The notes beneath the pieces are model-generated. The model was not told the origin of the DNA. It was given only the letters and a program-made list of their open reading frames with translations, and made no database searches. A stretch of DNA of 17,782 bases. Origin: an uncultured Clostridia bacterium. Lineage in GTDB: Bacteria; Bacillota; Clostridia; UBA1381. The stretch lies in NCBI GenBank assembly GCA_910579415.1, contig CAJTUY010000041.1, forward strand, positions 1 to 17,782, in the 5' to 3' direction. Positions 7,190 to 15,195 of this stretch are shown piece by piece (the first letter of the stretch is position 1; each line of letters starts with the position of its first letter). A program made the position numbers and the translations under genes.

Positions 7190-8971
7190 ATGAAACCAAG
7201 AATAGGGATAAGACCAACAATCGACGGACGCTGGGGTGGTGTCAGAGAAAGTCTTGAAGAAAAGACATTGGCAATGGCAAAGGCGGCGAAGGAGCTTATT
7301 GAAAGCAATGTACACTATCAGGACGGAACTCCTGTCCAGTGTGTAATTTCACCGTGTACAATAGGTTCGGGAGCAGAGGCGGCAAAGTGCAATGACTATT
7401 TTTCAACGCAGAATGTGTGTGCGTCGCTTGCAGTTACTCCGTGCTGGTGCTACGGCTCGGAAACTATGGATTTAAGCTCGGATACAGTAAAGGCTGTATG
7501 GGGCTTTAACGGAACGGAGCGTCCGGGCGCAGTTTATCTTGCGGCTGTTATGGCGGCATTCGCTCAGAGAGGACTTCCTGCATTTTCAATGTACGGTCAC
7601 GACGTACAGGACATTGACGATAACAGCGTTCCCGAAGATGTTGCGGAAAAGATGATACGCTGGGCAAAAGGCGCAATTGCAGTAGGACAGATGAAGAATA
7701 AGTCCTATGTCAATCTTGGCGGCGTGTCAATGGGTATTGCAGGCTCGTACTGTGATATGTCTTTTATGCAGAAGTATTTAGGTATAAGAGCGGAGTTCGT
7801 TGACCTGACAGAAATATTAAGAAGAATAACACTTGGCATATATGACAAGGACGAGTATGAAAAAGCTCTTAACTGGATAAAAGCAAACTGCCCTGAAGGC
7901 TTTGATAAAAACGCAGGCAAAAATCTTCCTGAAATCATCACAAAATCAAAGGTTGTTCCCAAAGATAAAGACTGGGAGTTTATCGCTAAATTTACTATAA
8001 TCGTCAATGACATTCTTTACGGAAATGAAAAGCTTGCCGAAATGGGTTGGCATGAGGAATCGCTCGGTAAAAATGCGATAGTAGGCGGTTTTCAGGGACA
8101 GCGTAACTGGACAGACTGGCTGCCGAACGCTGATTTTACAGAGGCGATTATGGCGTCTTCATTTAACTGGAACGGCAAGAAAATGCCTACGCCGTTTGCA
8201 ACTGAGAATGATACATTAAACGGTATTTCAATGTTGCTTGCAACTCTTGTTACAGGCAAAGCGCCTGCATTCCACGATGTTCGTACATACTGGTCGCCTG
8301 ATGCTGTAAAGCGTGTTACGGGCAAGGAACTTACAGGTAAGGCAGAACAGGGAATAATACACCTTATCAATTCGGGAGCTACCGCGCTTGACTGTACGGG
8401 AGCGGCTAAGGATGAAAATGGAAACGGCACTCAGAAAGAGTGGTGGAATATGACTGATGAGGATATAAAAGCGTGCATTGAGGCTACTGACTGGTGCAGA
8501 GCTGATTATGAGTATTTCAGAGGCGGCGGTTTCTCAAGTCATTTCAGAACAAAGGCGGAAATGCCTGTTACAATGCTGAGAGTAAACCTTGTCGAGGGAA
8601 TAGGACCTGTTATTCAGATAGCGGAGGGTTATACCTGTAACCTTGACGATGATGTACACGATAAGCTTGACAAGCGCACAGACCCGACATGGCCGACAAC
8701 TTGGTTTGCGCCGATACTTACAGGTAAGGGAGCATTTACCGACGTATACAGCGTAATGGCAAACTGGGGCGCTAATCACGGCGTTACAATCGGCGGACAT
8801 GTTGGAGCGGATTTAATAACGCTATGCTCAATGCTCAGAATTCCTGTAACAATGCACAATGTACCTTCGGAAAAGGTATATCGTCCGCACGTTTGGTCGT
8901 CCTTCGGAACAGAGGACGCGCAGGCAGCAGACTATGCAGCATGCAAGAATTACGGACCAATGTACAGATAA
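7190..8971 (+). CDS. fucI: L-fucose isomerase
   Basis: A 593-residue protein (E. coli FucI has 591) that interconverts L-fucose and L-fuculose, and D-arabinose and D-ribulose in many homologues. It is cytoplasmic and manganese-dependent. Similarity to E. coli FucI is visible throughout: KPRIGIRPTIDGR at the N-terminus, VTPCWCYGSET, GFNGTERPGAVYLAA, YGHDVQD, LGGVSMGIAGS, FQGQRNWTD and WPTTWFAP. The metal and catalytic residues E337, D361 and H528 of E. coli correspond to E339 (ATENDTLNG), D363 (HDVRTYW) and H530 (WGANHG) here. An AAAGGAAG site precedes the ATG. It is the last gene of the operon. No fuculokinase or fuculose-phosphate aldolase is in the window, so those steps must be encoded to the left or elsewhere. 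Confidence 0.96.
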   Translation: MKPRIGIRPTIDGRWGGVRESLEEKTLAMAKAAKELIESNVHYQDGTPVQCVISPCTIGSGAEAAKCNDYFSTQNVCASLAVTPCWCYGSETMDLSSDTVKAVWGFNGTERPGAVYLAAVMAAFAQRGLPAFSMYGHDVQDIDDNSVPEDVAEKMIRWAKGAIAVGQMKNKSYVNLGGVSMGIAGSYCDMSFMQKYLGIRAEFVDLTEILRRITLGIYDKDEYEKALNWIKANCPEGFDKNAGKNLPEIITKSKVVPKDKDWEFIAKFTIIVNDILYGNEKLAEMGWHEESLGKNAIVGGFQGQRNWTDWLPNADFTEAIMASSFNWNGKKMPTPFATENDTLNGISMLLATLVTGKAPAFHDVRTYWSPDAVKRVTGKELTGKAEQGIIHLINSGATALDCTGAAKDENGNGTQKEWWNMTDEDIKACIEATDWCRADYEYFRGGGFSSHFRTKAEMPVTMLRVNLVEGIGPVIQIAEGYTCNLDDDVHDKLDKRTDPTWPTTWFAPILTGKGAFTDVYSVMANWGANHGVTIGGHVGADLITLCSMLRIPVTMHNVPSEKVYRPHVWSSFGTEDAQAADYAACKNYGPMYR

Positions 8972-8981
8972 AACAAATATA

Positions 8982-9008
8982 GGATATGCGGTAAAAAGCC
9001 GCATATCC
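8982..9008 (+). other. Hairpin 3' of fucI, possible weak terminator or RNA-stabilising end
   Basis: GGATATGCGG (8982-8991) pairs perfectly with CCGCATATCC (8999-9008) across a 7-nt loop, beginning 10 nt after the fucI stop. No T-run follows, so it is not a standard intrinsic terminator; it may protect the mRNA 3' end. Confidence 0.5.
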
Positions 9009-9021
9009 ATATATGATTACA

Positions 9022-9089
9022 GGGTATATACTAAAAATTTGTTACCCACATATACTAAACAGACTTTCTCTCCCTAACTTGTATATACC
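9022..9089. repeat. Short AT-rich direct and inverted repeats in the fucI downstream spacer
   Basis: The 10-mer ATATACTAAA occurs at 9026-9035 and 9050-9059. GGTATATAC (9023-9031) is inverted at 9081-9089, and GGGTA (9022-9026) could also pair with TACCC (9043-9047). No gene is seen here. The repeats are short and low in complexity, so they may mean nothing. Confidence 0.3.
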
Positions 9090-9099
9090 TTGTAATGAA

Positions 9100-9132
9100 C
9101 ACAAAAGCTGCTCGTTTTGAGCAGCTTTTGTG
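9100..9132. terminator. Bidirectional intrinsic terminator between fucI and the activase gene
   Basis: CACAAAAGCTGCTC (9100-9113) and its perfect complement at 9119-9132 form a 14-bp stem with a 5-nt loop. On the + strand a T-rich stretch follows; the hairpin lies 4 nt past the stop of the converging - strand gene. It probably ends both the fuc-type operon and the large - strand gene. Confidence 0.75.
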
Positions 9133-9135
9133 CGT

Positions 9136-12100
9136 TTATTTTACAGCTTCTTTATGAACTTCTTTTTTTATTTTTTCTGGTTTCAGGTTATCGTACATTT
9201 CGTCTTTTTTCATATTTTCAAATGCAACGGCAAGCATAAGCTTTATACGGTTAAGCTGATTTACCTCACTTGCTCCCGGATCATAGTCAACTGCGACAAT
9301 ATTAGCCTGAGGGAACTGTCGGCGCAGTTCTTTAATCATACCCTTACCCGTAACGTGGTTGGGAAGACACGCAAACGGCTGAACGCATGCAATATTAGGC
9401 ACACCTGAATTTATAAGCTCAATCATTTCGCCTGTCAGGAACCAGCCCTCGCCTGTACAGTGGCCAAGCTGTAATACGCTTTTTGCGCCTTCTGCAATAT
9501 CAACAATATGTTTAGGTGCGCGAGCTGAAAACTTTGTGCTTTGATTCATTACCTTAACCATATGCTTACGGTAGCTTTCTATACCCCAGATTGCAAGGTT
9601 GCACAACGCCATTGTAGTATACTTAGCACCGAGATTATCGTGCTTAAAGTTGTTGTTGTAAAGACAGTAAAGCATAAAGTCCGCAAGTCCCGGCATGACA
9701 GCCTCGCCGCCCTCTGATTCAATAACGTCTATAATATTATTGTTCGCGTCGGGATGGAATTTAACTAGAATTTCTCCTACAACGCCGACTTTTGGTTTTT
9801 TTATGGTTTCATCAATTTTGATGGCGTCAAAATCCGCAATTATTTCATCAATAATACGTTTGTGCTTAAGATTTTTTCGTCTGTTGTTTACAATATCACT
9901 GTATAGACGCTTCTGCCATTTGTCGTGAAGTGCATTTGTCTCTCCTTTGTTAACCTCGTACGGACGGACACGCAACGTAAGTGTCAGAAGTAAATCACCC
10001 CATGTACAAGCCTTAATAAGACCATCCACAAGCTTTGGTGTGATAGTAAAGCCCGGATTACCTTCAAGACCCGATACATTCAGTGAAATTACAGGTACAT
10101 TCGGATAACCTGCCTCTTTCAGTGCCTTTCTTAAAAAAGCGATATAGTTTGTTGCGCGGCAGCCGCCGCCTGTCTGGGTAATCATAACAGACGTGTTTTC
10201 GGGGTCGCATTTACCGCTTACAAACGCGTTTACAAGCTGTCCCGTAACCATAATGGACGGATAACATGCGTCATTATTAACGCTCTTTAGTCCTGCTTCA
10301 ATATCCTCAGAGGTGGCGTGTTCAAGAACAAGCGCATTATAACCGTTAGCGCGTAAAACTGCCTCAAACAATCCAAAGTGGGTAGGGGACATCTGCGGGA
10401 AAATTATAGTGTGTTTGGCTCGTTCTTCTTTTGTAAAACGCACGCGGTTAATCGTGTAGTCCTCTATTTTATGCGGTACAAAATCACTTGCATCGCGTTC
10501 TTTTACAGCCGCCTTAAGCGAGCGTACGCGTATACGTGCCGTACCGAGATTGGAAACCTCGTCGATTTTCAATGTTGTATAAATCTTTTCGTGTGACTGA
10601 ATAATTTCCTGTACCTGGTCGGTAGTTACTGCGTCAAGACCGCAGCCGAATGAATTAAGCTGAATAAGCTCCAGACGCGGATTTTTGATTACCTGAGCCG
10701 CTGATTCATACAGCCTTGTATGATATGCCCATTGGTCAACAACGCGTATATCACGCTTCAAGTGACCGAGATGCGCCACGCTGTCCTCCGTAAGAACGGC
10801 AAATCCAAGAGATGTAATCATATCCGGAATACCATGATTGATTTCCGGGTCAATATGGTATGGACGTCCTGCAAGCACAATACCTCGTTCATCATGTTCA
10901 TCAAGCCATTTCAGGGTTTCAACACCCTTTTCACGAATATCATTCTTGTAATTTTGCAATTCGTCAAATGCTTTGTCGGCAGCTGAATCAATTTCGGGTT
11001 TTGTAAAGCTGTAATCTGACATAGCCTTCATCATCTGGCGCTTAAAAGACGGCTTATCCGCAAGGTTAATAAACGGATACATAAAGTGAATATCCTTCTG
11101 ACGAACAATGTCCATATTATTGTAAATAACTTCGGGATAAGATGTTACCATAGGGCAGTTAAAGTGGTTTCCTGCGTTGGAATATTCTATCTGCTCGTAA
11201 GGAATACAAGGATAGAATATTGTCTTTACACCCTTGTCAATAAGGTCCTGTATATGACCGTGTACAAGCTTTGCAGGGTAACATGCACTTTCTGACGGTA
11301 TGGAATCAATACCCTTTTCGTAAATAAGGTGTGTGCTTCTGCCCGAAATCTTTACAGAAAAGCCAAGCTCGGTAAAGAAAGTAAACCAGAGCGGATAATT
11401 TTCGTAAATATTTAGAACACGGGGTATGCCAATAACGCCGTGAGGTGCGGAATCCGCCTTTAACGGCTTATATGCAAAAGCACGTTTGTATTTGTAGTCA
11501 AACAAATTAGGCATTTGTTTTTTTTGTTTTTCTTCACCTGCGCCTCGTTCGCATCGGTTACCCGATACAAACTGACTCCCGTCAGAAAACTTGGTTATTG
11601 TAAGCTGACAGTGATTGTTGCACTTCTGACAGCGTGTCAGTGACGTGTCGAAAGTAAAGCTGTCAAGCTCGTCTGCTCTGATAATATCACATTCGCCGCC
11701 GTTCCAACGTTCCATTGCAATGAGAGCAGAACCGAACGCGCCCATTATACCTGCAATATCGGGACGGACAACGTTCTTTTCGGTTAAAAGCTCAAAACAG
11801 CGCAAAATTGCGTTATTATTAAAGGTACCGCCCTGAACAACTATATTTTCACCCATCTGCTGAGGGTCACGAAGCTTAATAACCTTGTATAGCGCATTTC
11901 GGACAACAGAATAGGAAAGACCTGCACTGATGTCGCCTACCGTCGCGCCTTCTTTTTGTGCCTGTTTAACGCGTGAATTCATAAATACTGTACAGCGCGT
12001 TCCCAAATCAACCGGATTTTCAGCTTCAAGAGCTTCTTTTGAGAAGGAAATTGTGTCAAGCCCAAGACTTTCAGCAAAAGTCTGAATAAATGAACCACAG

Positions 12101-13437
12101 CCTGAAGAACATGCCTCATTCAGCATAATACTGTCTATTACGCCGTTTTTGATTTTCATACACTTCATATCCTGACCGCCGATGTCGATAATAAAATCAA
12201 CGCCCGGAGAGAAGTAGTTAGCCGCCTTGTAGTGCGCGATTGTTTCGATTTCGCCTTCGTCAATGCGGAAAGCGGTTTTTAACAATAGTTCGCCGTAGCC
12301 TGTTGTGCAGGCGTTTGCTATGTAAGCCTTTTCGGGAAGGAGCGAGTATAACTCACGCAGTATGCTTATACCGCAGGTAATCGGACTTCCTTCGTTTTTA
12401 GCATAGTAGTCATAGAGAATGTCGCCGTCCTCGTTAATAAGAGCTGCTTTTATAGTGGTTGAACCAACGTCAAGACCGAGAAAAACAGGACCGTCGGCAG
12501 TTGAGATGTCGCGTCGTCTGGCAACGTGCTTGCCGTGACGGTCAAAAAATTCATTGCGTTCATTATCGTCAATAAACAGCTTTCTCATACGCGTTATTTC
12601 TGCGTCAACGGATTTTGCCGTATCAAGCTGTTCAATAAGAGTATCAATATTTGTGGTTTTATTATCTTCGTGCATAAGAGCTGCGCCGAGAGCGACGAAC
12701 AGCTGAGCGTTTTCAGGTGTTGTAAATGACTTTGCGTTAGCCTTCAGAGTTTCTTCAAACTGTCTGCGTAACTGAGGTAAAAAATGTAAAGGTCCGCCTA
12801 AAAATACAATATTGCCTTTAATAGGACGTCCCTGAGCAAGACCGCTTATCGTCTGCGTTACAACCGCCTGTAATATTGACGCGGCAATATCCTCGCGCGC
12901 CGCCCCTTCGTTTAGAAGCGGCTGAACGTCAGATTTTGCGAACACGCCGCAGCGAGCGGCAATTGGATATATAATCGAATGATTTTCCGCTAAGGTATTA
13001 AGACCATCCGCGTCAGTCTTTAAAAGTATTGACATCTGGTCGATAAAAGAGCCTGTACCGCCGGCACACGTACCGTTCATACGCTGTTCCAGACCACCCG
13101 AAAGATACAGTATTTTTGCGTCTTCGCCGCCGAGTTCTATAACAACGTCTGTTTCGGGAAGGAATGTTTTTATAGCAGTTTTATTTGCTATAACCTCCTG
13201 AACAAACGGCAACGAAAGCATTTTAGACAGCAAAAGACCGCCTGAACCTGTTATGACAACGGTAAATTCTGAATCACGAACAACCTCACGTACTTCGTCA
13301 AAAAGTGTTTTTACCGTACTTTTTATATCAGAAAAATGACGTCTGTACTCTGCAAACAGTGTGTTATTACTTTCATCAAGTACCACCACCTTGACAGTTG
13401 TAGAACCTACGTCAATACCCATATGTAATTTACTCAT
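9136..13437 (-). CDS. Tandem 2-hydroxyacyl-CoA dehydratase activase-related protein (BcrAD_BadFG x2 + DUF2229 + HgdB-like)
   Basis: A 1433-residue protein. Two ASKHA-fold ATPase domains stand in tandem: D9-V-G-S-T starts the first and D323-V-G-S-T the second. In each, two cysteines 39 residues apart (C124 in NGTCAGGTG with C163 in ARCGVF; C443 in NEACSSGCG with C482 in TRCTVF) match the pair that holds the bridging [4Fe-4S] cluster in the HgdC activase. C603, C606, C610 and C629 form a further cysteine cluster. From about 665 follows a DUF2229-type region, then HgdB/COG3581-like sequence with NDACYPS, GGGCRATNY and FACLPNHV motifs. Activases use ATP to inject a low-potential electron into a partner iron-sulfur enzyme; fused forms are widespread in Firmicutes but their substrate is not established. 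An AAGGGGG site lies 8 nt before the ATG. The gene is alone in its transcription unit. Confidence 0.88.
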   Translation of the reverse strand: MSKLHMGIDVGSTTVKVVVLDESNNTLFAEYRRHFSDIKSTVKTLFDEVREVVRDSEFTVVITGSGGLLLSKMLSLPFVQEVIANKTAIKTFLPETDVVIELGGEDAKILYLSGGLEQRMNGTCAGGTGSFIDQMSILLKTDADGLNTLAENHSIIYPIAARCGVFAKSDVQPLLNEGAAREDIAASILQAVVTQTISGLAQGRPIKGNIVFLGGPLHFLPQLRRQFEETLKANAKSFTTPENAQLFVALGAALMHEDNKTTNIDTLIEQLDTAKSVDAEITRMRKLFIDDNERNEFFDRHGKHVARRRDISTADGPVFLGLDVGSTTIKAALINEDGDILYDYYAKNEGSPITCGISILRELYSLLPEKAYIANACTTGYGELLLKTAFRIDEGEIETIAHYKAANYFSPGVDFIIDIGGQDMKCMKIKNGVIDSIMLNEACSSGCGSFIQTFAESLGLDTISFSKEALEAENPVDLGTRCTVFMNSRVKQAQKEGATVGDISAGLSYSVVRNALYKVIKLRDPQQMGENIVVQGGTFNNNAILRCFELLTEKNVVRPDIAGIMGAFGSALIAMERWNGGECDIIRADELDSFTFDTSLTRCQKCNNHCQLTITKFSDGSQFVSGNRCERGAGEEKQKKQMPNLFDYKYKRAFAYKPLKADSAPHGVIGIPRVLNIYENYPLWFTFFTELGFSVKISGRSTHLIYEKGIDSIPSESACYPAKLVHGHIQDLIDKGVKTIFYPCIPYEQIEYSNAGNHFNCPMVTSYPEVIYNNMDIVRQKDIHFMYPFINLADKPSFKRQMMKAMSDYSFTKPEIDSAADKAFDELQNYKNDIREKGVETLKWLDEHDERGIVLAGRPYHIDPEINHGIPDMITSLGFAVLTEDSVAHLGHLKRDIRVVDQWAYHTRLYESAAQVIKNPRLELIQLNSFGCGLDAVTTDQVQEIIQSHEKIYTTLKIDEVSNLGTARIRVRSLKAAVKERDASDFVPHKIEDYTINRVRFTKEERAKHTIIFPQMSPTHFGLFEAVLRANGYNALVLEHATSEDIEAGLKSVNNDACYPSIMVTGQLVNAFVSGKCDPENTSVMITQTGGGCRATNYIAFLRKALKEAGYPNVPVISLNVSGLEGNPGFTITPKLVDGLIKACTWGDLLLTLTLRVRPYEVNKGETNALHDKWQKRLYSDIVNNRRKNLKHKRIIDEIIADFDAIKIDETIKKPKVGVVGEILVKFHPDANNNIIDVIESEGGEAVMPGLADFMLYCLYNNNFKHDNLGAKYTTMALCNLAIWGIESYRKHMVKVMNQSTKFSARAPKHIVDIAEGAKSVLQLGHCTGEGWFLTGEMIELINSGVPNIACVQPFACLPNHVTGKGMIKELRRQFPQANIVAVDYDPGASEVNQLNRIKLMLAVAFENMKKDEMYDNLKPEKIKKEVHKEAVK

Positions 13438-13439
13438 AG

Positions 13440-13456
13440 ATGTAACCCCCTTACAT
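13440..13456 (-). promoter_or_regulatory. Hairpin displaying the ribosome binding site of the activase gene
   Basis: A perfect 6-bp inverted repeat (ATGTAA/TTACAT) encloses exactly five bases which, in the - strand transcript, are GGGGG, the core of the ribosome binding site. It starts 2 nt upstream of the start codon at 13437. The site would sit in an exposed loop, flanked by a weak AU-rich stem; a regulatory role is inferred. Confidence 0.4.
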
Positions 13457-13485
13457 ATAGTTGAGCATTAAAAATCCATACTATC

Positions 13486-13514
13486 ATTATATCTATTTAT
13501 ATAAGAATAGTCAA
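13486..13514 (-). promoter_or_regulatory. Promoter of the activase gene
   Basis: On the - strand, TTGACT (13514-13509) and TATAAT (13491-13486) are separated by exactly 17 nt, a near-consensus sigma-70/sigma-A promoter. Transcription would start near 13479, giving a leader of about 40 nt. Confidence 0.8.
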
Positions 13515-13572
13515 GCAAAAAAGAAGTAATAAAAACAGAAAAAATATGAACAAATTTTTTGCAAAAATCTTA

Positions 13573-13602
13573 TTGACTTTTTTTGAGAAAAAATGTTAAT
13601 AT
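13573..13602 (+). promoter_or_regulatory. Promoter of the DUF1848 gene, with extended -10
   Basis: TTGACT (13573-13578) is followed after 18 nt by TAATAT (13597-13602), which is preceded by TGT and so forms a TGn extended -10. It faces away from the activase promoter; the two -35 boxes are about 60 nt apart. The T5-GC-A5 palindrome at 13556-13567 lies between them. Confidence 0.65.
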
Positions 13603-13641
13603 AAAATAAGAATTTTGGTGAGTTTTGGGGAGGAATAGAAA

Positions 13642-14559
13642 ATGATAATAAATACGGGCGGACGTACCGATACCGTACAGTATTATACCGAATGGCTTTT
13701 AAAGCGATTCAGAGAAGGCTATGTTTTATCGAGAAATCCGTTGTTTACTAATAAGATAACACGTTATGAGTTGACGCCTGATAAGGTGGATTGCGTGGTA
13801 TTTTGTTCTAAGAATTATAAACCTATATTATCGGGTCTGCACGAAGTTACAGACCGATTCAATACATATTTTCATTATACAATAACTGCTTACGGAAAAG
13901 ATATTGAACCCGGAGTGCCGTGTATAGAAGAAAGTATGGAAACTTTAATTGAATTATCGAAATTAGTTGGGAAAGAGCGGGTAGCGTGGCGATATGACCC
14001 TGTTTTATTGACTAATGACTATACGGTCAGCCGTCATTTTGAAACGTTTGAGCGTATGGCAAAAATGCTTGCTCCATATGTTGACAGATGTATTTTCAGC
14101 TTTGTTGAGATGTATAAAAAACTTCAATTGAATATGCCTGAAATTATTCCGATGTCCGAACAGGATATGGACATCTTGGCTGGGGGACTTGGAACTATTG
14201 CGCACAAATACGGAATACATATACAGACCTGCGGTACAAACGGAGATTTCACAAAGTACGGAATATATTCTTCAGGGTGTATGACGCTTGATATTCTTGG
14301 GAATGCCAACGGTATAGAGTTTAAAAAGTTAAAGCATAAGGGTTCGCGTCAGGGCTGTCACTGTATTGAAAGCCGAGATATAGGCGCTTATGATACCTGT
14401 TTGAATGGCTGTAAATATTGTTATGCAAATAAAAATCCATATAAAGCATTTGAAAATTTTAAATATCATAATCCTGATTCTCCGTTGCTGCTTGGAAATG
14501 TGACGGAGGACGATACTGTTATTCAGGGAGCGCAAAAATCTTTTAAAAAGCAGGTATAA
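13642..14559 (+). CDS. DUF1848 family protein with radical-SAM-like cysteine cluster
   Basis: A 305-residue protein matching the DUF1848 family: an N-terminal MIINTGGRTDTVQYYTEWL segment, V-F-x-S-K-N (here VFCSKNY near residues 53-59), WRYDPVLLTNDYT near residue 116, and a cysteine-rich C-terminal part with C239-H-C241 and C253-x3-C257-x2-C260-Y. The last motif has the C-x3-C-x2-C spacing of radical SAM enzymes but sits near the C-terminus instead of the N-terminus. It may bind an iron-sulfur cluster; the reaction is unknown. A GGAGG site lies 8 nt upstream of the ATG. It is a single-gene unit with its own promoter and a terminator shared with recR. Confidence 0.8.
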   Translation: MIINTGGRTDTVQYYTEWLLKRFREGYVLSRNPLFTNKITRYELTPDKVDCVVFCSKNYKPILSGLHEVTDRFNTYFHYTITAYGKDIEPGVPCIEESMETLIELSKLVGKERVAWRYDPVLLTNDYTVSRHFETFERMAKMLAPYVDRCIFSFVEMYKKLQLNMPEIIPMSEQDMDILAGGLGTIAHKYGIHIQTCGTNGDFTKYGIYSSGCMTLDILGNANGIEFKKLKHKGSRQGCHCIESRDIGAYDTCLNGCKYCYANKNPYKAFENFKYHNPDSPLLLGNVTEDDTVIQGAQKSFKKQV

Positions 14560-14562
14560 ATA

Positions 14563-14591
14563 AAAAACAGCGTATATTTTACGCTGTTTTT
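14563..14591. terminator. Bidirectional terminator between the DUF1848 gene and recR
   Basis: AAAAACAGCGTA (14563-14574) pairs perfectly with TACGCTGTTTTT (14580-14591) around a 5-nt loop. A/T tracts on both arms give a U-run in either direction, and it sits between two converging stop codons. Confidence 0.85.
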
Positions 14592-14594
14592 ACT

Positions 14595-15191
14595 TTACAT
14601 TGTCTGCCGTCCCTCTAATGCTTTAATGAGCGTGATTTTATCGGCATATTCAAGGTCGCTGCCAATTGGTATGCCGTGAGCAATACGGGTAACCTTAACT
14701 TCAAACGGTGACAGCAGCTTTGAAATATATACCGCAGTTGCAGTTCCGTTTACCGTAGGATTGGTTGCCATAATGACTTCTTTAACAGTTCCGTCGGAAA
14801 GACGTAGTAAAAGTTCATTTATTTTAATATCATCAGGTGTTATACCATCCATAGGTGATAATGAGCCGTGAAGAACGTGATAAAGACCGTTGTATTCGTT
14901 TGTTGCTTCAATTGCTGAAACGTCCTCAGGACTTTCAACAACACAGATGACAGACGCGTCGCGCTTTGAGGAGGAGCATATTTTACAGGGGGCGCAGTCT
15001 GTAAGATTCTGACAAACAGGACAAAGCGAAATTTGACTTTTTGCCTCTGTAATGCATGCAGACATTGCCGCTGCTTCGTCGGGGGACATATGCTCCAAAA
15101 TATGAAATGCAATTCTTTCAGCGCTTTTTCTGCCTATACCTGGAAGCTGTTCAAACTTTTCAATCAGATTTTCAATTATTGCTGCGTGCAT
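14595..15191 (-). CDS. recR: Recombination mediator protein RecR
   Basis: A 198-residue protein of standard RecR length. It acts with RecO and RecF to load RecA at single-stranded gaps. The helix-hairpin-helix is in LPGIGRKSAERIAFHIL (residues 16-32). The C4 zinc finger is C57-x2-C60 and C69-x2-C72. The Toprim domain starts at VICVVESPEDV (about 81-91) and includes ATNPTVNGTATA further on. The start lies 4 nt after the ybaB stop and has only a weak ribosome binding site, so translation is probably coupled. It is the last gene of the dnaX-ybaB-recR group, which is also linked in Bacillus subtilis and E. coli. Confidence 0.97.
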   Translation of the reverse strand: MHAAIIENLIEKFEQLPGIGRKSAERIAFHILEHMSPDEAAAMSACITEAKSQISLCPVCQNLTDCAPCKICSSSKRDASVICVVESPEDVSAIEATNEYNGLYHVLHGSLSPMDGITPDDIKINELLLRLSDGTVKEVIMATNPTVNGTATAVYISKLLSPFEVKVTRIAHGIPIGSDLEYADKITLIKALEGRQTM

Positions 15192-15195
15192 AGGC

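Noticed and set aside
8982..9008. Standard intrinsic terminator directly after fucI
   Set aside because: The stem is perfect but no T-run follows; the better terminator is at 9100-9132.
9130..9408. A + strand frame of 92 residues overlapping the end of the activase gene
   Set aside because: It begins inside the terminator stem and runs antisense to a conserved protein domain; its hydrophobic look comes from the AT-rich complement.
13556..13567. T5-GC-A5 palindrome as a regulator operator
   Set aside because: It is a low-complexity palindrome in an AT-rich spacer and expected by chance; kept only as a note in the promoter entry.
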